Shown one piece after another: positions 16,562 to 19,136 of a stretch of DNA of 19,136 nucleotides (position 1 is its first letter; each line of letters begins with the position of its first letter). Below the pieces are notes generated by a model. The model was not told where the DNA came from. It did no database searches and was given only the letters and a program-made list of their open reading frames with translations. The stretch is from an uncultured Porphyromonadaceae bacterium (GTDB taxonomy: Bacteria > Bacteroidota > Bacteroidia > Bacteroidales > Muribaculaceae), in NCBI GenBank assembly GCA_937892215.1, contig CALAVE010000033.1:1-19136 (forward strand), read 5' to 3'. A program made the position numbers and the translations under genes.

Positions 16562-16576
16562 AGTCGAGCCTTAAAA
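16562..16576. repeat. IS terminal inverted repeat, transposase 3' side
   Basis: AGTCGAGCCTTAAAA is the exact reverse complement of 18018-18032. The TAA stop codon of the transposase (16571-16573) lies within this repeat. Confidence 0.88.
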
Positions 16577-17920
16577 AGTCATTCTGTTTTCGCTATAGAT
16601 GGCGCACGGATGAAACTGTGATTGGATTGTCGTCAAGTCGGGTGTCTCGAGCCACAATTCCAGACTGCGAATGAGACGCAAAAGAAGCCTCATGGCCCTT
16701 CTGAAGTTGTATGCCGCTGCCGCGAGCATGATATTGATGTTGTCGCCGAACACACCTTTATAGAAGTTGCGCCCAAGTCTGAAGTCTGACTTGAGGTGTC
16801 CGATGGTGGGCTCTATCCCGGCGCGTTTGCAGAACAGCTTTCGTTTCTTGCGTTTCTTGTAATAGGAGTCGGTGGCCTTGGGTATGTCCGGGATTAGTAT
16901 CTTCGTCCCTGCGGACTCTTTCTTGCCCCGGTAGCCGCGGTCTCCCGCCAGCCGTTTCAATTCTTTGCCGTTGATGCGCCTGACCTGCTCGAGGCTCTTG
17001 TCTATAGTGTGCCCGTCGTACTCGTTGCGGAACGAGAGGGCTCCCAGGATGAGGCCGCCGAGCGAGCGTATCACCGACACCTTGTTGCCGAACTCGTATT
17101 TCTTGTGCTCCTTGCCTTTGCTGATGCACTGTACCTCGGGCTCGTGGATGGAGTAGATCTTGTCCTTGTCGTTCTTCTTCTGGTTGACAACTTTGATGAA
17201 GATGCTGATTTGTTCGTCGTAGCTGTGGTTGCCATTCAGGTTGCGCTGCAACTCGCGCAGCAGCCGCCCCGCTATCGTGCGCAGTTCACGGTCGGCCTTC
17301 TTCGCCTTCTTGTGGTTCCTGGGATGGTTGCGGAAGCGCTGGTCACGGTAGATTGCCTTGAGCTTGCGCGTGTAGCTTCGCCGCATCGGCAGACCCTCGG
17401 TCTCGACGATTTTCTTGATTTTACCGATGACCTTCTTCAGCAGTTTCGCGTCGGTGGGGTATGTCACGTTCTTCTCCTGGACCGTGGAGTCGATGAGACC
17501 CGTCTCGAACGTCCCCTTGTCGTCGTGGTCGTCGTTGACACGGATGCTTTCAGCCAGTATCAGCTCCACGCCGCTCTCGCCGATGCGGTGGCGGAAATGC
17601 ACCAGCTCCATCGAGGCACACGGCTGGCCGGGTGAGAACGTGTCCATGCCACAGAAGTATTGGTAGTAGGCGTTCTCCGACCACTGCTCCACGACCGACT
17701 CGTCCGATAGGTTGCGCACATGCTTCAGAATCAGCAGACCGCACATCAGGCGGATGTCCTTGGCCTGGGCACCCATACCATGACTGTACAACGGCATGAA
17801 TGCCTCTTCGAAACGATGCCAGTCTATCTTGTCGGCAAGACGATACAGTGGATGACTTTGGTCGAGCATGTCGGCCAGTGAATAGAACAACGAGGGTCTG
17901 CTTACTTTCTTTTTTATCAT
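16571..17920 (-). CDS. IS5-superfamily DDE transposase
   Basis: A 449-residue DDE transposase that would cut and join the ends of its own IS. An N-terminal DUF772-like region (about 15-125, with LADMLDQSHPLYRLADKIDW and HFRHRIGESGVELI) is followed by the catalytic fold. The first Asp is D144 in GLIDSTVQEKN, the second is D327 in AGDRGYRG, and Glu is E370 in AGIEPTIGHLKSDFRLGRN. The stretch between D144 and D327 is a basic helical insertion. All three catalytic residues are present and the frame is uninterrupted, so the enzyme is probably functional. It is transcribed toward hppA, from its own promoter near the right inverted repeat. Its start, ATG at 17920, sits about 17 bases after the predicted transcription start. 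Confidence 0.95.
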   Translation of the reverse strand: MIKKKVSRPSLFYSLADMLDQSHPLYRLADKIDWHRFEEAFMPLYSHGMGAQAKDIRLMCGLLILKHVRNLSDESVVEQWSENAYYQYFCGMDTFSPGQPCASMELVHFRHRIGESGVELILAESIRVNDDHDDKGTFETGLIDSTVQEKNVTYPTDAKLLKKVIGKIKKIVETEGLPMRRSYTRKLKAIYRDQRFRNHPRNHKKAKKADRELRTIAGRLLRELQRNLNGNHSYDEQISIFIKVVNQKKNDKDKIYSIHEPEVQCISKGKEHKKYEFGNKVSVIRSLGGLILGALSFRNEYDGHTIDKSLEQVRRINGKELKRLAGDRGYRGKKESAGTKILIPDIPKATDSYYKKRKKRKLFCKRAGIEPTIGHLKSDFRLGRNFYKGVFGDNINIMLAAAAYNFRRAMRLLLRLIRSLELWLETPDLTTIQSQFHPCAIYSENRMTF

Positions 17921-17943
17921 AAAAATCTACCGGTTATTTGATG

Positions 17944-17974
17944 CAAAGTTACGAAAACAGGCAGATATATCAAA
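17944..17974 (-). promoter_or_regulatory. Promoter of the transposase gene
   Basis: On the minus strand TTTG (17974-17971), 19 bases, then TAACTTTG (17951-17944): a full match to the Bacteroidetes promoter. Transcription would start near 17937, leaving a leader of about 17 bases before the ATG. A second -7-like TATCTTTG overlaps the -33 element (17978-17971). Confidence 0.7.
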
Positions 17975-18017
17975 GATATTAGTGTTATAATATGTTAACA
18001 ATCAGACGATTGTACAC

Positions 18018-18032
18018 TTTTAAGGCTCGACT
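18018..18032. repeat. IS terminal inverted repeat, transposase 5' side
   Basis: TTTTAAGGCTCGACT is the exact reverse complement of 16562-16576; it lies about 100 bases upstream of the transposase start. Confidence 0.88.
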
Positions 18033-18066
18033 AATTAGTGATGGCGGATGTCTTAAACCCGAATCG

Positions 18067-18113
18067 TGATAACGGTATCGGCCCGGTTGCAGCCAACCGA
18101 GCCGATACTTATC
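18067..18113. other. Long hairpin next to the IS
   Basis: The arms 18075-18089 and 18094-18108 pair at 14 of 15 positions, with one C-A mismatch, around a CAGC loop. Flanking GATA (18068-18071) and TATC (18110-18113) add four more pairs after a small internal loop. No T-tract follows on either strand, so it is not a standard terminator. It could be a structured RNA, a bidirectional transcript end or part of a mobile element. Confidence 0.6.
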
Positions 18114-18253
18114 TATAGACTTGCTATTAAGAACTTCAGATTACCTCCTCGAAAACGACTCTAACTGACTATCAATGCGTTAGCACCGGATGTTGCACAC
18201 ATGTCGCAAAAACGGAAATAACCATTGATAATCAACATGTTACAAAATCACTA

Positions 18254-18285
18254 CAAAGGTACGGATTTCTCCCCAAATAACCAAA
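18254..18285 (-). promoter_or_regulatory. Minus-strand promoter with no evident gene
   Basis: On the minus strand TTTG (18285-18282), 20 bases, then TACCTTTG (18261-18254): a full Bacteroidetes promoter match. Transcription from about 18246 would run through the hairpin at 18067-18113 and into the IS. No gene of normal length starts in that stretch; only a 25-codon frame beginning at 18238 is present. Confidence 0.55.
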
Positions 18286-18501
18286 AGAAAACACAGAAAA
18301 AAACATAAACCTGATGATTTTTCTTGATTTTGAGTTATACGCTATACTGATTATTGGTGACTTACGGAGGTTTTCTGCGAAAAGGAACACCCTAAGCATC
18401 CTTGGTGTTATCAATCAATAAAAATCAAGAAACATCCGTGTGATGCTCTTCCTACTCTTCTTTGTCCTTTTCTCTATTGGTAATTTACGCGTAGTCCATG
18501 T

Positions 18502-19095
18502 TTATTTAAAAAGCATTATAGTACTTATCTCTTCATTGGTTCCATTCATCTTTTTCTCAACATATACTTTAGGATCATATTTGTAAAAAGATTCATGTTC
18601 AAAGAACTGCCTGCCATTCTCTTCATAATATTTCGTTTCAGTCGCATAGTACTCCATTGGATTTATACCAAAGAAAGGAAATCTGGGAGGCAAGTTCTTC
18701 ACAAGTCTATATTTTGCGATTAGTCCCATTGAATCTATCGATAAAGGCTCATTGTTTTTTTTAATGTTCCATTCCAAACCCATTGGTGATATAGAATTAT
18801 AGTATAGCAATGTCTGCTCCTCATCTGACATTTGACATCTAAGCAACTTGAAATACTCATATTTCTCATTGTATCCAATTCCCTTAACGTCTGCATTATC
18901 GATATAGTTTGCTAGTGAAAAAAGCACTCTGAAATATTGCGCCAACTGAAATGATTCTCCCACCAAAACAGATTTAGGTGCACGATATCTATAAGACGCA
19001 ACTCCGTTAGAGATAGAGTGAACGCTAAATGATTTGCTCAAATTATCAGATACAGAAAAACCAATTTTTGAAACCATTTTGTATATTTGTTCCAT
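18502..19095 (-). CDS. Putative phage abortive infection protein (putAbiC-like), 5' end missing
   Basis: The visible 197 residues resemble the C-terminal half of the putAbiC family, which was named for a lactococcal abortive phage infection system. Landmarks are FQLAQYFRVLFSLANYID (49-66), the core KLLRCQMSDEEQTLLYYNSIS (83-102, family pattern LR-Q-S--E--LL-YN), and LIAKYRLVKNLPPRFPFFGINPMEYY (125-150). Full members usually have about 300 residues with N-terminal transmembrane helices; these are absent. The frame runs without a stop into artificial adapter sequence at 19096, so the first five residues of the longer frame (MLFRS) are adapter-derived and Met at 19095 may be internal. The gene is visibly more AT-rich than trmD, the Sus genes or hppA, and lies near an IS, both consistent with acquired DNA. 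No partner gene can be seen. The family call is by pattern memory, not a search. Confidence 0.7.
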   Translation of the reverse strand: MEQIYKMVSKIGFSVSDNLSKSFSVHSISNGVASYRYRAPKSVLVGESFQLAQYFRVLFSLANYIDNADVKGIGYNEKYEYFKLLRCQMSDEEQTLLYYNSISPMGLEWNIKKNNEPLSIDSMGLIAKYRLVKNLPPRFPFFGINPMEYYATETKYYEENGRQFFEHESFYKYDPKVYVEKKMNGTNEEISTIMLFK

Positions 19096-19136
19096 AGATC
19101 GGAAGAGCACACGTCTGAACTCCAGTCACGATCAGA
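19096..19136 (+). other. Illumina TruSeq adapter contamination at the contig end
   Basis: From 19096 the sequence is the TruSeq read-1 3' adapter: it begins AGATCGGAAGAGC and ends its constant part in CCAGTCAC at 19129. The next six bases, GATCAG (19130-19135), equal TruSeq index 9, and the last base is the first of the following constant part. All 41 bases are artificial and should be trimmed. The genomic sequence therefore ends at 19095. Confidence 0.98.

Larger units (their letters stand above)
16562..18032 (-). mobile_element. Complete IS5-superfamily insertion sequence
   Basis: An insertion sequence of about 1.47 kb carrying one transposase gene on the minus strand. Terminal inverted repeats are AGTCGAGCCTTAAAA at the left and TTTTAAGGCTCGACT at the right. 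With these ends the flanks are AATT (16558-16561 and 18033-18036), a possible 4-base palindromic target duplication. Because the surrounding TAATTA is itself palindromic, the true ends may be shifted by one or two bases: the perfect symmetry extends to 16557 and 18037, and TAATTA (6 bases) flanking GTCGAG is an equal reading. Both ends, the promoter and the transposase appear intact, so the copy may be active. Subgroup (IS5 or IS1182-like) not decided. Confidence 0.88.
18033..18501. other. Intergenic region between IS and AbiC-like gene
   Basis: About 470 bases without a convincing gene. It holds a long hairpin (18067-18113) and a full minus-strand promoter match (18254-18285), described separately. 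The minus-strand frame at 18232-18414 (60 codons) lies across that promoter, has no family features and is judged chance. Base composition becomes clearly AT-rich from about 18220 on, continuing into the AbiC-like gene. Confidence 0.55.

Noticed and set aside
17009..17635. 208-codon plus-strand frame inside the IS
   Set aside because: It overlaps the intact transposase with all three catalytic residues; the translation is Leu/Val repetitive and unlike any family.
18232..18414. 60-codon minus-strand frame between IS and AbiC-like gene
   Set aside because: It spans a full promoter match, lies in AT-rich DNA and has no family features.
1..19136. CRISPR arrays, tRNA or rRNA genes
   Set aside because: I saw no regularly spaced direct repeats and no RNA gene signatures on either strand.

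Overview
The window comes from a Bacteroidota genome, most likely a gut member of the Bacteroidales. The grounds are two SusC/SusD outer-membrane uptake pairs, lipoproteins with Bacteroidetes-type export signals, several promoters of the TTTG-N19/20-TAnnTTTG kind used by the Bacteroidetes primary sigma factor, and A-rich leaders without clear Shine-Dalgarno sites. The genus cannot be fixed from the sequence alone.

Layout. (1) Positions 1-1316, minus strand: a core housekeeping block with trmD (tRNA m1G37 methyltransferase), a DivIC/FtsB-type division protein and a small two-helix membrane protein. (2) Positions 1423-13658, plus strand: one apparent operon with a good promoter at 1423-1453, a leader of about 330 nt containing short ORFs and dyads, then susC1-susD1-susC2-susD2-susE-like, closed by a strong hairpin terminator. 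The two SusCD pairs look like diverged tandem copies. No glycoside hydrolase, peptidase or dedicated regulator is inside the transcription unit, so the substrate cannot be assigned. (3) Positions 13746-16356, plus strand: a monocistronic membrane-bound pyrophosphatase (hppA) with its own -7 box and terminator. (4) Positions 16357-18501: about 200 bases of unassigned sequence, a complete IS5-superfamily insertion sequence with intact inverted repeats, promoter and transposase, then about 460 bases holding a long hairpin and a minus-strand promoter but no convincing gene. (5) Positions 18502-19095, minus strand: an AT-rich, 5'-incomplete gene resembling the putative phage abortive infection (putAbiC) family. 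(6) Positions 19096-19136 are not biological: they are Illumina TruSeq adapter plus index sequence left at the contig end.

How the parts work together. The SusCD block would bind a polymer or oligomer at the cell surface (SusD and SusE-like lipoproteins) and import it through TonB-driven SusC channels; any degrading enzymes must be encoded elsewhere. HppA is an ion-pumping PPi hydrolase with no evident link to it. The right end looks like accessory DNA: an IS next to an AT-rich defence-like gene. I see no clearly new system. The points most worth a second look are the enzyme-less and regulator-less double SusCD operon, the missing TonB box in SusC2, the long structured leader, the promoter and hairpin beside the IS, and the defence gene cut off by adapter.
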